The notes under the pieces are model-generated. The model searched no databases. It worked only from the letters and a program-made list of their open reading frames with translations, and had not been told where the DNA came from. A stretch of 64,000 nucleotides of DNA. Source: Symsagittifera roscoffensis. Lineage: Eukaryota > Xenacoelomorpha > Acoela > Convolutidae. The stretch is from the NCBI RefSeq assembly GCF_963678635.1, contig NC_087071.1, positions 6,029,624 to 6,093,623 of the forward strand. Direction: 5' to 3'. This document shows positions 1 to 11,708 of this stretch, in pieces. Within the stretch, counting starts at the first letter, position 1; every line of letters starts with the position of its first letter. Made by a program: the position numbers and the translations under genes.

Positions 1-1
1 A

Positions 2-1912
2 GCTGGCATGTTGATGGTGGAACAACCCAAGTTGGGTATTGTCTTGGAGGAATGAGTGGTCAAACTCTCGGTTCCCGAGCTGAAGGGGTAAGTGAGTTTT
101 GATTGTGGTTCTTGGGACGGTCCCTTGAAAACCAGCTTAGTAACCATGTGGGAACTCATGAAGCCTTCTTGGTGTCCACATCCAAACGTCGGTTTAATCT
201 GGGATATGACGGCGGATATTACGTTGGACTTGGATGATGACGCGAGTTTGCACGATCTGGCTATGATACACCATCTGCTGGCCATAAAAGTAACGAAGCA
301 GAAAAACAACCCATCCATGGAACCATCCGAGGGAAGTGCATCGAGTGACTGGCTGAGACAGGACACCTGTCTAGCTCACAATAGTGGAATGAACGGACAT
401 ATATGCAACTCGGAACATTGCTTGATCACGTTGAGCGAGCAGCATCGCCAATTGGCATAACTGTATGGGAGGTTGAGCATGTCAGATAAGAGTGGAATGG
501 AGTTGATCGCGGACTGTCATGTAGTAACGGAGGTAAACTTGATCACTGCCTTGGGATTTTGCAGCATGACGAGCTCGATAGAAGCACTGGAACGCCTAGA
601 ACGTGCCCATGAGCTAGTGACGTCCCTCAGCGTGGAAGTATTCCCTGGAGCACTACAGACAGAGCAGAAGATCGGAGGCTGGCGAGAAGCTCTGGAAAAT
701 GAAATGAACTTGAAAGATAGTGAGGCCTATCATAGACCTACTGGCTCGAAATATCTAGTGGGTTCGAGCTCTGCACCATATTGCAATAGTAGATACCCTA
801 CGCACATGATGGTGATGGATGCGAGGACACAGCAGGTGTTGGTCGACCAACTCTTCTCTGTGCCAAAGTGCGTGAGGTTGGCCAGAATGTCGGAAATGTC
901 ATATGATTTATTGGCAAAGATCATTCGGGCCGTCCCGAAGAGATCTGAAGGCGAGCTGCAAGACGTAATGGGTGAAGAGTTCATGAGATTGAACGAGGGT
1001 AATATGAGTGTATTCCAGAAGCAGAAGGCGAGTGGAGCGTTACCCACTGAATTCCCCACCATAGAAGAAAAGGACGAGGTGCATTGAATGGAAGTGGAAC
1101 CGTTGCTGGGAGCCTCAGGGTATCGGACCCGAAGGAACATAGTAATGACCCATGGGGAGTATCCTTGCCACTGCCTGGCGCAGACGTTGTGGTACCCCAA
1201 ACGCGGGAATCTAGTGTTAGTGTGGGACGTGGAGGAGTTGTACTCCACGGGGTTGCCCGATCAAAATCAACGAGTGTCGATCGTGGTGGTGAGTGCCATG
1301 CTGGCGGTGAGGTGGTTAGAAGCCAACGCGGGCACAAGTGAGCAGGAGACGGCCGTGCCGACTCCTGAGCAGCTAAGCAACGTAAAAATGAACCGCAGCT
1401 TAGATCTTTTCAGAACCACCTGCAAGATTCTGAGATTACCCAAAGCCATTGAAAGAATATGGTCAAGGCAAAGATTGATGCCTTGGTTCCATGCTGTGAT
1501 GACGTCATGGATGTATGAGCTCGCGAAACGTCATATGTCTAGGAACACGGAAGCCTATCAATCTTTCCAGCTTGATATAGGACCGGGAGCCTATAAAAGA
1601 GCGTTCTTAACGCACCGAAACGCTGTTACTACTGCGGTGAAGCGAGTAGCTAGAGCACCTTGGGTAACTGAAAATGAAAAGAGAGAGGTCTTACGAGCGG
1701 ACCTAGAGCGGAATGTGAGCCTGTGTCTTCACAACAGCTTTAATAGGAACCGGGAGCAAAAGGTGAATGTGGACTTGCTACCTTGTTGCAAACCGAGGCT
1801 GTTGAAACAGGAGAGTTGGGGGACAGCCCGCAACTCTATGGACAACTTGGAAAAAGTTCTAGAGGACAGTGAAACTGAAGAGCAGGATGAAGAAGCAATG
1901 AAACAAGGATGA
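2..1912 (+). pseudogene. Broken long open frame, unidentified, possibly the 3' ORF of an LTR retroelement
   Basis: A single reading frame runs from base 2 to the stop at 1910-1912, interrupted only by TGA at 53, TAA at 89, TAA at 458 and TGA at 1085. The three apparent ORFs (92-460, 473-1087, 1088-1912) are therefore one decayed gene of more than 600 codons that enters from outside the window. Base composition is clearly GC-richer than the flanks, as expected for former coding DNA. The last third is basic and helical with an acidic tail (DSETEEQDEEA). No catalytic motif was recognised. A purine-rich tract and possible LTR follow directly, which suggests the last gene of a retroelement, but the family is not identified. 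A host gene inactivated by stops remains possible. Confidence 0.5.
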
Positions 1913-1948
1913 TGGAAACAGGAGGAAAGTGAAGACGTAAACAAGAGT

Positions 1949-2400
1949 GGGAGAGAAGGAGAAAACTTGATTGTCTTTGTGTGTTAAAACTTGCACTAAT
2001 CAACCAAGTCTGATTATTGAAACTGTTAATTTTCTGTTTTGATTTAGTTTCGTCAGACCAAACTTGGAAAATTGTTGCAACTGTTGAAATTGTTGAAAGA
2101 AAAATTTAGTTGTGCTACTTATGTATATATATAGAACATAGGTGAGTATATTCACCTATTTAAACACGACTGATGTTTTTGACCTGTGTAAGACACGTGT
2201 TCACTGTGTGGCGACCTGGTAAGTTTGGGTAAACTCGCTCGAAGAGGGTGAGTGACTCAATAACTTTCCTAGCCTCAGAATTTCTTAGTTTTAATATCGA
2301 AAAGGACTGCATAGATAACTAATTATACTTGGTGAGTGACATTAAGTTAATTTTAACGGGTGCGTGGCCGTGCCACGTCCCAACTTTTGATCAGCAAGAG
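1949..2400 (+). repeat. Possible polypurine tract and LTR
   Basis: A 17-base purine run (1949-1965) sits just after the broken frame and is followed by TGATTGTC at 1968, which has the arrangement of a polypurine tract abutting an LTR that starts with TG. A TATA-like run lies at 2124-2133. GTGGCGACCTGG near 2210 resembles a primer-binding-site start, but only one candidate LTR is in the window, so its end cannot be set. Confidence 0.25.
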
Positions 2401-3398
2401 CGAAAAGAAGTTTTATGGCAAAGATGACGTAAGTAGTCAGAAACGAAATTTTTATCTAGGACACTCCTCATGGGCAGATTTTGTGAAAACGTTGGAAGGC
2501 AGTAAGATGTAGTATGATGCCATTTGTGAAACTTAGTGAGTTTGGTGTAGTAGATAAATTTCTTTTTCTTATGCGATTTGTAAGATTGATTATAGAGAAC
2601 TGGAACACTACTTGGCGATAACCCGGTTAGGGACATTGATGGGAACTGTCCGGGGAGTATGTGCCACTCTGCCAGATTCGCACAGCGCAACATTCCAACG
2701 AAGCACGAACCAGAGAAAAGGCCTTAACAGCAAAAAAGTGCTTGAAAGGAGGGGTCGAAATATTTTGAAATTTTCTGTTTTCAAAGTTTTGATCGTCAAG
2801 TGGATATTTCTGACCAAAAAAGCTGAGAAAAACAGAAAAAGAGCAAATCTAGTGAAAAACAGTCTCGCGAGAACGATAGAAAAACAAAGCCTCTTATTGT
2901 GACAATCACGCACGATAAGACCCTTAGTGGAAGAAGTTAGTGGGAAAGGAGGCTTCGGTGGGGAAGTGGTGGAAAGCAGCACCCTCCCGTGCCACGAATT
3001 GGGAGTGATAACAACGTTATCTCGAGGAGAACACGGAAGCGGAGGCTTGGTCCCCCAGAGACTGTTATATGGTGAAAAACTGTAGTAACTTAACTTTTTA
3101 GCTACTCTGATGCCATAGAACTTTGAATTGACACCGGTATTGGTTGATATTTTAGAATATGAGTAGCTAGGAAGAGGAAAGGGTCAATCCATCTCCAATG
3201 GATTTAATATAGAACTGTCACCAAAAACATATTAAAATAGGGTATTCGAGCCGTGTTTTTAATAGCAATCACGTAGTCTGAGGATCCGAGACTCAGCTAT
3301 GTGGTAGTATTCGCATGTAAACGAAAGCTGATCAAAAGTCGTTTGACTGATGGCCTAAAATTAGTAACTTTTTACTTAGCCCTAAACAGACCAGAAAA
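2401..3398. other. No gene recognised
   Basis: AT-rich sequence with only short opposing reading frames (for example around 2608-2982) that show no family motif. It may be retroelement untranslated or LTR sequence, but nothing specific supports this. Confidence 0.3.
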
Positions 3399-3884
3399 TC
3401 AACTGGCAAGGTCGAGACGGTGAAAAACGAGTAGGATTAAGTAAACTGACGCCTGCCAGTCGTTAATAGGTAATTTTTCTACGCTCCGTCGCTGTGTAGT
3501 ATTTGGGCGAATGTTACATTTTTCACCAAAATAGGTCAATCTGAAATTTTGGAACAGAACTTGATGGGAGTTCGTCTTCGAAAAGATTTGGGATGAGATC
3601 GCCTGAATTCTTATTTCTGAGGGTTTGGGCGACTTTTTGTTTTTAGGAGGAGACATTACCACATTCTTCTGGACCGGAGAGATTGCTACAACCGAGGTGG
3701 AATCACCCAACCTGAGCTTGACGATGTCGCCGCCAAGTCCACCAAATACGCTGCTTTGTCCGTGGCGAGACATGGAGCGTCGAAAGAATTCGGTGCTGGT
3801 CGACTGGAGATGATGGGGGGCCGGTCTGGAACAATTTGGAAGCGAAGATCTGGAGTTTGCTACCAAATTCCGTTTCGAAGGCAA
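3399..3884 (-). CDS. Unidentified 161-codon reading frame, possibly the 3' end of the gypsy element
   Basis: The longest reading frame in this interval. It is rich in Ser, Arg, Pro and Gln, with a Gly/Leu stretch (GLGGDIVKLRLG) and no transmembrane segment or catalytic motif. It lies on the same strand as, and downstream of, the decayed gypsy pol at 4.7-8.2 kb, so it could be the tail of that polyprotein behind the integrase. That is inferred from position only. It may also be a chance frame. Confidence 0.2.
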   Translation of the reverse strand: MPSKRNLVANSRSSLPNCSRPAPHHLQSTSTEFFRRSMSRHGQSSVFGGLGGDIVKLRLGDSTSVVAISPVQKNVVMSPPKNKKSPKPSEIRIQAISSQIFSKTNSHQVLFQNFRLTYFGEKCNIRPNTTQRRSVEKLPINDWQASVYLILLVFHRLDLAS

Positions 3885-4676
3885 GTGTGGCGGAAAACTA
3901 TTTTGTTAAAGCTCTAGAACTATTAACTGAGTTAAAATGATAGAAATACGGTTCTTCCGAAAAACTTTTCCTTTAGATGTGATAAATTGTTTTTAGTACT
4001 TTAGATATTTTTGTCCGAAAATCTTTCGATTACTGATTTTCGAGATTTGCGATCCCAAATTTAGCCAAAAAATTTGCGCCGATTGGGTTCCGATGAAAAA
4101 AAATCCTCTAATTTACTTGTCTATTTCACAGTAGGCCTTGGTTGAAGACGGCCGGAAGTGAAGGGTCTCAGCAGTCAAATTAATCCTGAAAGATGCGGAC
4201 GGCTAGGAACACATTCCTAAACGATAGAGCCTTCAGAACTAAGGCTCCCTCGTCTTTGGAAAAAGACTTTTCCTTGACCATCCATTCGCTGGCGGATTAA
4301 GCGGAAGAATCTAGCGCCATAGATTGTGATATATGGACTATTGATCATAATTCTATTTCGAACTCGGGCTCACGTCTCTCCTATTCTTCTCCTTGTGCAC
4401 GAGTTTTATTCTTGGATTGCTATCGCACTGTTCGCAGCGTTCCTTCTCTGCGGTAAAGGCTTCTAGGAGCAAATGTTCCCTACCTAAATCCGCTGTAGTT
4501 TAAAGGCAATCTACAGTTAAATACCAGGAATTGTTCGGTTTTCTACCGATATGTCGCATTCTTATTCAAACTGATGTCATCAATATTTAGTCATGAGTAT
4601 CAGGTGGGTTATCCTCCGGAAAGAGGGCCTGAATGGATCTTTCTACCAAACCCCAAACTCTGTGGTCAGCTTCCTG

Positions 4677-4983
4677 TCAAAAAATATGTTTGATGCCATT
4701 TTCGTTGCAAATTATTGATACTATTTTGTTCTTAAAACCCAAATCTTGATCATCTCCAGTTTTTGGGGTGGAAAAGTTCACGATATGACTTGAGAGATTT
4801 TGATGATTTTGTTGTGCGCCTGTAAAGTCCACATAATTGTAGGAAATTTTGGAAAGCGGTCGATTGCTTTTCCGTCTGATAAGGGGCGACGTAATGCAAC
4901 TGTACATCTAAAAAAGCTGAGATTAGAGCAGGTAGAGGTTTTGATGATTTAAATACAATAGAAGGTTTTAAGTTCTTACACAA
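4677..4983 (-). pseudogene. Integrase-core scraps of the gypsy pol
   Basis: Two overlapping minus frames hold pieces that fit the integrase region: SYNYVDFTGAQ resembles the HIDFAGP block around the first catalytic Asp, and ICNENGIKHIF resembles the FCxxNGIxH block before the catalytic Glu. The middle, with the second Asp, is missing or scrambled. The assignment rests on position in the element and on short matches. Confidence 0.4.
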
Positions 4984-6261
4984 GTGGTTTCATTGGATAC
5001 AATGTTTGCAGGTGCTAATAATGTCCCTGTGTATACTTGGCCACCCCCTTTTTGGGCCGGGTCGATCATGGCCTCTAGGCCAGGGCGTGCTCTGTGAAGT
5101 CTAGCCAGTACTACATTCGTCGAGGACCGCAATAGAGTTTAGGAAAGTTTTGATGCAGGGATCGATTTTGCAAAATCCTCCGTAACCTTTCGCATCCACT
5201 GCTTGTCTCACGTCAGTTTTAACGTAGGATCTTCTTAGGTGAGTTCAGCTAGGCAATTTGGGTCGAGAATTTCCTTCACGCCCGTCTTTGATATCCTGTC
5301 TTTCGATAATACACACTTATTTTTCGGCGAATCTTCAATGCTTGGTGACTTTTAGCTTATCTCGCCAAAAGTATTGTGGCTAAAGCTGTTGCATACTTCT
5401 GGCTTAAAAAGACAAGTTTTGTCTTCATTGACAATCTTTTTGGGCATCTTGTTAATAATATCCACACCTGAGGTCTCGACTGACCGAGAGCTAGATCGGA
5501 AAGAGGGGCAACTTCTTCTAGTAAGCGCTCAAATCTTTCGTCACTCTGGGAGGTCAAACTTGTTCTTCTAGTAGACATTACATCTGAAAAAGGAGATATG
5601 AGCAAGTACAAGATTGGGTTTTAGCCCACTTAAGTTTTTATAAAATTGACAAGGAGGATTGGAACTGAGATTGTATATAATAGGTGAAAAATCGCGGTAG
5701 GAAGTAGTGACGAGTGAAATCGTAGATGACTAATTATAATCCCGATTTTACATAAATCTTTTTGATTGGTCGAACCCTGCGGTGCATATTTCGACACCTC
5801 TAGTTGAGATGCTGACCAAATGTTGCTAAAATCTGATTTGTTGTCACTAAACATTGAGACTTTGACGCCCTCATGTGGATGAATGCTTAATTAAACAATG
5901 TAATTTGATTGTTTCCAAATAAAATCTAAATCTACTGGCAACAGTTCCGACGCCCACTTGCGGATATTTACATTAATTAACACTCGACTATTATTGGTTA
6001 AAACAAAAGGCTGAGATTATTGCGCCCTATTGCGGTTGAAACTCATTCAAATTTGACCAGTCTGGAAGATTTAAGATGAAGGACGAAATAACTTACTTGA
6101 TCGTCAACATCGCATTTTTGTTGGATTTCGCAGATCGTTCGGATGATGATAATTTGACTATCGTATCTCAGGCCTCAAAGAAATTCTCAATAGATTTAAC
6201 GACAAAACACTCGTCGCGTCGTAAAAATATGCATGGCGAGCTTCTGAAAAAGATTTCTCGA

Positions 6262-6507
6262 TTAGTAGTCCACGATGCCAAGTTTGGAGCCTGCAATATG
6301 ATTTTGGCTATAATCGAATGGCAAAAGTCTATCGGCCCATCTACGGACCCACGACTGATAAATCTTGTTTCTACGGTTGGTTTTAAGAGCCGATTGACTG
6401 CTTCGTGCTCGCTTAGGACCTCGAAATGATTGCTTAACAGGTAATTGATGAAATGTTTCCACGACCATACAATTACTTGTTAGTGCTATATTTGGTTTCT
6501 TGCCCAT
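6262..6507 (-). pseudogene. RNase H C-terminus of the gypsy pol
   Basis: The stretch RWADRLLPFDYSQNHI followed by GSKLGIVDY corresponds to the end of the gypsy RNase H domain, where the family typically reads R(W)...L..(F)D..I.H.PG...G.VDYLSR. It sits directly downstream of the RT remnant on the same strand. Only the C-terminal part is legible. Confidence 0.65.
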
Positions 6508-6710
6508 TTAAGAGTCTGGAGGCGAACAATATACGTATCCATCTTTGAATTACTGCTCGAGCGAGGCACCTAATTTGCCATGGCTAGCGTCACACTTGAA
6601 TCGTGACTTCCTTTTTTGGGTCATAGTGGTACATTTTAGAAATCCCGGTTGTAAGATTCAATTGTGTCATCTTCAAGAGATGATTGTTGGTCAGAGCCCC
6701 AGGTAAATTT

Positions 6711-7480
6711 TTATTTATTCTCGGACATAAGATATGATCGGAATTGATTTGTAGATTGCAGTAGTTTTGGGAGGAATTTCTGCAACTGGTTCAAAACTCC
6801 CATTAAAGACCATAGCTGATTTAAAAATTTTGATTTCTTCAGATCAATAACCGCCTGCACTTTAGAAGGCTTATAGCCTTCGTCGTCAATACTGAATTGC
6901 AACCGAGATGTTATTTTTTGTACGGAAAACTCACATTTTGACAGTTTTACTTTCTTATCGAGTTTTGATAGGACGGAATAGACCGTCGAATTAGGCTCTT
7001 ACAACGAGTTTCGAAACAATTAAATCATCATCTACGAATTTCAAAACACCGCTATTTTTCTAGATTGTGTTGTCCAATGCCTTTTCAAACTATTTCGGCA
7101 CGTCACTAGGGCCTTAATTTCCGGTTTTAAAACCAGAAGTTTCTGTAACTTCACAGCAAGCCATGTTAAAATTGCAAGTGCTACTGACGAGGTCGCTTAC
7201 TTGAAGTTGACTAGAAGCGTATTTGAGATCTACAGATGTGCACCAGAACTTGCCAGGTTTTCTGAGTTGATGATTCAGATCGCAACGTCTAATTGATCCA
7301 AGAATTTTGGCATTTGGTACTGATTCTTGAAATTCTAAGCCTTCATAGGCTTTGCATCCATGGCTAGGTTCACTGTGCCATCTTTCTTGATTGTGATTAC
7401 CACTGGTGCTACAAATGATTGCTCGCCCTTTTACTGTGCTTAACGATATGACCTTTCTTCATCAGTTTGGTAATTTCACC
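6711..7480 (-). pseudogene. Gypsy reverse transcriptase, fragmented
   Basis: Successive minus-strand frames give the RT blocks in order. APVVITIKKDGTVNL (about 7420-7340) is the fingers block; VDLKYASSQL (about 7235-7205) carries the first catalytic Asp; GPSDVPK is the block before the active site; FVDDDLI (7038-7020) keeps the YxDD-type catalytic aspartates; and the connection region (GYKPSKVQAVIDL through NQLQKFLPKL) fills 6902-6711. At least four frameshifts separate these blocks, so no functional enzyme is encoded. The blocks match the nematode-type gypsy RT also seen at 56.5-57.1 kb. Confidence 0.8.
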
Positions 7481-7799
7481 GCTCATCTTCTGCTGCATAT
7501 GAGTCGGTGCGTATGTCTCCAGATTTTCGATTCGTTGGATTCCAGATTGTTTGATATATCAGATACTAATTGAGGTCGGAGTTGAATTGTTTGTACTACC
7601 AAAGGTTATAAAAGTTGGAGTTCTAAGCTCAAGAGGCACCTTGTTTGGTTTTCCGTTACCATAAATTTTGCAATATTTTTTGACCAACCAAACGAAAAAA
7701 AGTTTTAATATAAAAGTGCCACGAGGGAGGATAGGTTTCCGGATATAATCCACATAAAGTGTTTTGATGGGCGATTCTGCGATTGGGATCAATTTTGCT

Positions 7800-7910
7800 G
7801 TTCTTCTCATTTTGGAAAAAATATCGGCTGTCTTTTTGTTGATAAAGGGAGCAGGGCAGCCTGTGTCGATAGTTGGCTTAAGCTAGGAGTTGTTGGCTCT
7901 GAAGATAATT
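7800..7910 (-). pseudogene. Retropepsin-type aspartic protease fragment
   Basis: In one minus frame the sequence reads PTIDTGCPAPFINKK around 7875-7830. This is the catalytic Asp-Thr-Gly of a retroviral-type protease followed by the usual hydrophobic segment. It lies between the zinc knuckle and the RT, as in gypsy polyproteins, where it would cleave gag-pol. An in-frame stop lies a few codons upstream of the motif, so the copy is not functional. Confidence 0.65.
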
Positions 7911-8089
7911 TGAAGACAGTTGGTTTTATCCGTGGCTGTATTGTTAAATTCTTCTTTACAGAGATCGGTTAAGGAGGTGTTGTTTTGCGGGCAGTGATCG
8001 ACAATGTGGACGGCTTCGACCTGTTTCAGAGTGTTTCATGCTGATTTCAGATTCGCTATCCGATGTTATAAAGTTGCAGTCCTCTTCTG

Positions 8090-8469
8090 CTGTTGACTCA
8101 GAACCTTCACTGTTTTTGTCAACGTACCTTAGCGAGGTGGCTTTTCTTGCCGCAAGACTTGAAGTTGACGTTTTTTTGAGGGACAAAATTAACACGGTTT
8201 GTTGTTAGTAGATGGCAAGTAATTGTATGACTTCCTGATTTTCTGTGCTCTGGACATGCGGGTTTGTACATTGTTCTTTTTTTGAATAGAGAAAGCTAGT
8301 TCCTGCTTGATTTCAAAAGGTAAAAATGATAAAGAAGACTGAAGATTAGAGCCCATTTGTCTCTGAAGGGTTGATGCGGTCACAAAGCCCGTTTCTTGGA
8401 GCAGCACCAATTTCAGCCTGTCTTCAAGAGTAAATTCCGGGCTGAATATACAGTTCTTCTTGGATGTCC
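8090..8469 (-). pseudogene. gag: gag tail with decayed CCHC zinc knuckle
   Basis: A typical acceptor (TGTTTCAG, intron end at 8470) precedes an open stretch beginning GTSKKNCIF, which contains a plausible gag segment (FTLEDRLKLVLLQETG) and runs through FEIKQELAF. In another frame at about 8164-8123 the sequence KSCGKKSHLAKV matches the spacing of a retroviral CCHC knuckle, but the first and last Cys codons read Phe (TTC) and Arg (CGT). An acidic Ser/Glu-rich linker (DSESEIS) follows. The knuckle would bind RNA genome in a capsid; here it has lost two metal ligands. Confidence 0.55.
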
Positions 8470-8992
8470 CTGAAACACAAAGCTTAATGAGAAAAAAAGC
8501 TGGAAAATTGTGATTTTTTTTTGAAAAAATCTGATTTTTGTGTAAGTAAAAAAAATTGGGAAAAAAACTTTTTGTCTGCAAATCCAATAAAAATGCCCTC
8601 AATCCTTTTGCCATGATTTTCTGAGCAGGGTTATGGGTCATGTTCAATTTTTGGAAAAAAAAACATAAATTTTCTTTTTTTCCGTTTTTTACCAAAAAAG
8701 GTCAGTTATACACGCAAAACATGTATATAAACATAATATTAAGCAGAGTTTTTGCCTGAAACACTCTCTGTTACTTTGCATAAAACCTGGTTAACTCAAT
8801 TGGGCACAAAGTATTATGAGAGAGAGGAAGAGAGCTGAGAATGTTTGAAAAAATCAAATTAAAAATGGTTGGACTACCAACATGAAAATGTTGGACCCGT
8901 CCACATTTATCTTTTTTTTGCAGAGAAAACAAAGTCCACAAAAGGATATTCCAAATGGGGTTCAGTAAGGAGCAAGTGTATTTATATTTTTC

Positions 8993-8995
<3 letters not shown>

Positions 8996-9025
<30 letters not shown>
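8996..9025. repeat. (CT)n microsatellite
   Basis: A pure CT dinucleotide run of about 30 bases in gene-free sequence upstream of the gypsy remnant. Confidence 0.95.
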
Positions 9026-9029
<4 letters not shown>

Positions 9030-9199
9030 GAGCAACAACTAACAATTAATTTCCTAACTTTTTGCTGAAAAATTTAAAGAGCAAACTTTAATTGATTGAT
9101 CTACTAGGCGAAATAAAAACTGAGACATCTTTTTTACACACGGTAATCTTTAAACAAATTAAAATTCAAATCAAACAAGAATGAAAATATAAAACTTTT

Positions 9200-9780
9200 G
9201 GACTAAAAATTGAAACAAAAGAAGGTTTTTTTGTTTAAGTTATAATGAGATCTAGGGTCACTAGATCTATTGCATCTGTACTGTGTCGATGTAACCCGAA
9301 CATCCGAATGGGAAATTGATTGTTCTGGAAACTGTTCGCCTATCAAACGACTCGGGAGACATTGCTGTCGAAATATCGCAGAACGATTTGTGCTCAGCAT
9401 AGTCACGGGTACAACCTCCTGATTTTCATACAACGAGGTTGACTCGCAGGCATACGAGAAGATAATTTTTCTCGGAGACTGCTCGAGCGAGGTTGTGTCC
9501 TTTATCTCAGTCTTTTATAATGCCGGATAGCTCTCGCGAACAGTGCAACTCTCGTGTATTCTTTTTCGATTCCGTCGAAGTAGATTGATATGATCAACGA
9601 AGTAGTTCGGTATATCTGACTTTTTGTAGTCCATTCTTCCTTCTGAGTACAGTCGTTTTTTTCGGGGAGCCAGTTCCTTGAACGGATTTGCTTTGGACGG
9701 ACTTTTAGGTGGATGACTGCAATCGACTCTCCCGTGTTTCTTTGGTTGATAATTGTTCTTTCTCGATCAGGCAGTGATTT
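9200..9780 (-). other. Coding-like stretch, unidentified; perhaps the 5' part of the gypsy element
   Basis: The minus strand has a mildly GC-richer stretch with open pieces (9433-9203 and about 9780-9490), a TATAAAAG-like box near 9520, and no recognisable motif. It lies upstream of the gypsy gag tail on the same strand, so it could be LTR or leader plus the gag start. Nothing specific confirms that. Confidence 0.2.
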
Positions 9781-9789
9781 TAATTGTAA

Positions 9790-10580
9790 AGGACTTGAAG
9801 GTGTTTTAAGTTTTATTAAAACTTATTGTCTGAATTACCGAAAGAAAATTAAGAAAATGAAAAATATGAAAAATTTATAAATGAGAATGAGATCAGAAAA
9901 GGGGTGGCATGATTCAATAGGTCAAACTAATATTGTTTTAGGCGAGGCTAACATTTTTTATTTATTATTTTAAGCATGACGCCTGAGGTCTTGTTAAGAA
10001 TGCATGTGAAAACCCGATTTCTTAGATTCACGCGATAGCTATAGTGGCTACATGCAAAAGCACTCAAGTTCAATTTTTTTTTGGATATTTTGTCAGACAT
10101 TCTTTGTCATGCTGTTAAAGTTTCCTACCTTGATTCAAAGCAGTCATTAAATTAACCGTCACAATAAAAAAACCTAGAAAAATTTTAGAGTATAGCCGGG
10201 GCAAAAAGCAACTAAAGACCCATATAAATTGTGGTTTATTGTTACAGCTTTTTATTCCTTAGTGATTATTTTTTTAGCATTATGGCTTAAGGCACTCGTA
10301 AAGTTATCACATTATTTTTTTCTCTGGGAACGCATGGTCTGTCTCGTATACTGTGATCAGTCACTCTTCAACATTACACACTAAAAAAACCAGTTGGTTG
10401 TTATCCATTTATAATGTACGTCTCTCTTGAAACGGGTGTTGACTATTTCGAATTTTTAGTTAGAAATTTTAATTAGATAATTTTTAGTTAGAGTTGGTGG
10501 AAAAACATTCGCAAAGACCGGTATTTAGATAACTATAAAACTGTACAAAGAAGAGGAAGATGGAACTTTCAAGTATTGAC
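9790..10580. other. Gene-free AT-rich sequence
   Basis: No reading frame with recognisable content on either strand. Confidence 0.4.
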
Positions 10581-10589
10581 AAGGAATAA

Positions 10590-11350
10590 ACTTGTCAATT
10601 GGTGAACTCGAGTCCTTGGCGGACCTTAATACAAAAATCAAAAGATTGGCAAGAGGAAAAAACTGCGAAGTGACTGAAAAGCTTCTAAAAAAAGCGAAAA
10701 AAATCTTATATCTTAATGCTCAGAAAAGGAGAGCGAAATAAAAACGATGATAACCGTCGGGTTGTGTAACATTTTTAACTCGTTTATTGTTTGAAACTAC
10801 AAAGCAATGGTCAAAGCAATGTATGAGCAATCCCTTGATTGTTTCAAACAACTGCGTAAAAATTACAAATTTTTCATCCTGAATCATGGACCCAACTTCT
10901 CTGGTTTTGCTTAAAACACAAATTTTGCGGTATCCTCCCATTCGAACAAATTGGGTTTTTGCAATCATTCATTTGAAAACAAAAAACTATTATAAGGTGC
11001 TGGTTGATATCACAAAAGAGCATACCGATTTAGTAAACAAGATGGCTTCAAAAGCCTTCGTCGTCCCTTGCCTTTTCTCTACATTCAAATAATTAATTTT
11101 GGGTTGCTCCAAGTATCAACTGTCTGGCCCTTTGTTGGAAAAGTTGAAAAAAGCTGTGAACTATAAATCTATCTATAATTTAGATGTTAGTGTTGTTCCA
11201 CTTCGCAGACGGTTATCTCAAGTTTGCTTTGGCTCGCAGACTAAATCGGTTGAAGCTTAAACTGACATGATTACTAACGTAACAATTGAACGCTTTGAAA
11301 ATTTTTTGAATGGTGAAATTGCTGAGTTTTCTAGAGTAAACGACACAATT
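10590..11350 (+). pseudogene. Unidentified coding remnant next to the Maverick-like integrases
   Basis: The plus strand carries protein-like stretches in one region: a basic helical segment (LADLNTKIKRLARGKN, about 10600-10740), a 68-codon open stretch (10886-11092) with the phrase YYKVLVDITKEHTD, and a further piece around 11270-11350 (IERFENFLNGEI). Stops separate them. The stretch abuts the duplicated Maverick-like block but is not itself duplicated. Its function is unknown; it may be another gene of the same element on the opposite strand. Confidence 0.3.
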
Positions 11351-11708
11351 TTGAGTGTGTATGGTGGTGTGAAAAGTGATTCAAAAACTTGGTGGTTGCG
11401 AAATTGGTGGTGTGTATGGTGGTTGTGAAATTTCTCTTGGAGAAGAAATCCAAGTTTCAAAAAATGTTTTTTTTTCGATTTCTTGTATTACAAAAAAGTT
11501 TCTTCACCAGCGAGAAGCGTTTTCGACGAGCGTAGAGAGGAGCAACGACGGCTTAGTTAATTCCCGCTAAACCAAATGGCCATGCCGTAATCTTGTGAAG
11601 GACTTGATCTGAAATTTTTCGCGGTTCACATAAACTTGTAGAAAAAGAAAATCTGTTGTTGACTTAAAAAATGAATTTATAATTTTTATAAAAACCTCAA
11701 TAAATATT

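Larger units (their letters stand above)
4670..8700 (-). mobile_element. Decayed Ty3/gypsy LTR retrotransposon (gag-pol remnants)
   Basis: Reading the minus strand from high to low coordinates gives the canonical gypsy order: a gag tail with a decayed zinc knuckle (about 8123-8164), an aspartic protease DTG (about 7860), reverse transcriptase motifs (7480-6711), the RNase H C-terminus (about 6350-6262) and integrase-core pieces (4983-4677). Frames change every 100-300 bases and stops are frequent, so the copy is dead. No LTR pair was found. The interval 5000-6000 on this strand contains only scraps with no safe assignment. The RT wording matches the second gypsy relic at 54-58 kb, so both belong to related lineages. 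Confidence 0.8.

Noticed and set aside
730-1337. Minus-strand frames of 118-172 codons over the first kilobase
   Set aside because: Shadows of the plus-strand frame, which is open over a much longer distance.
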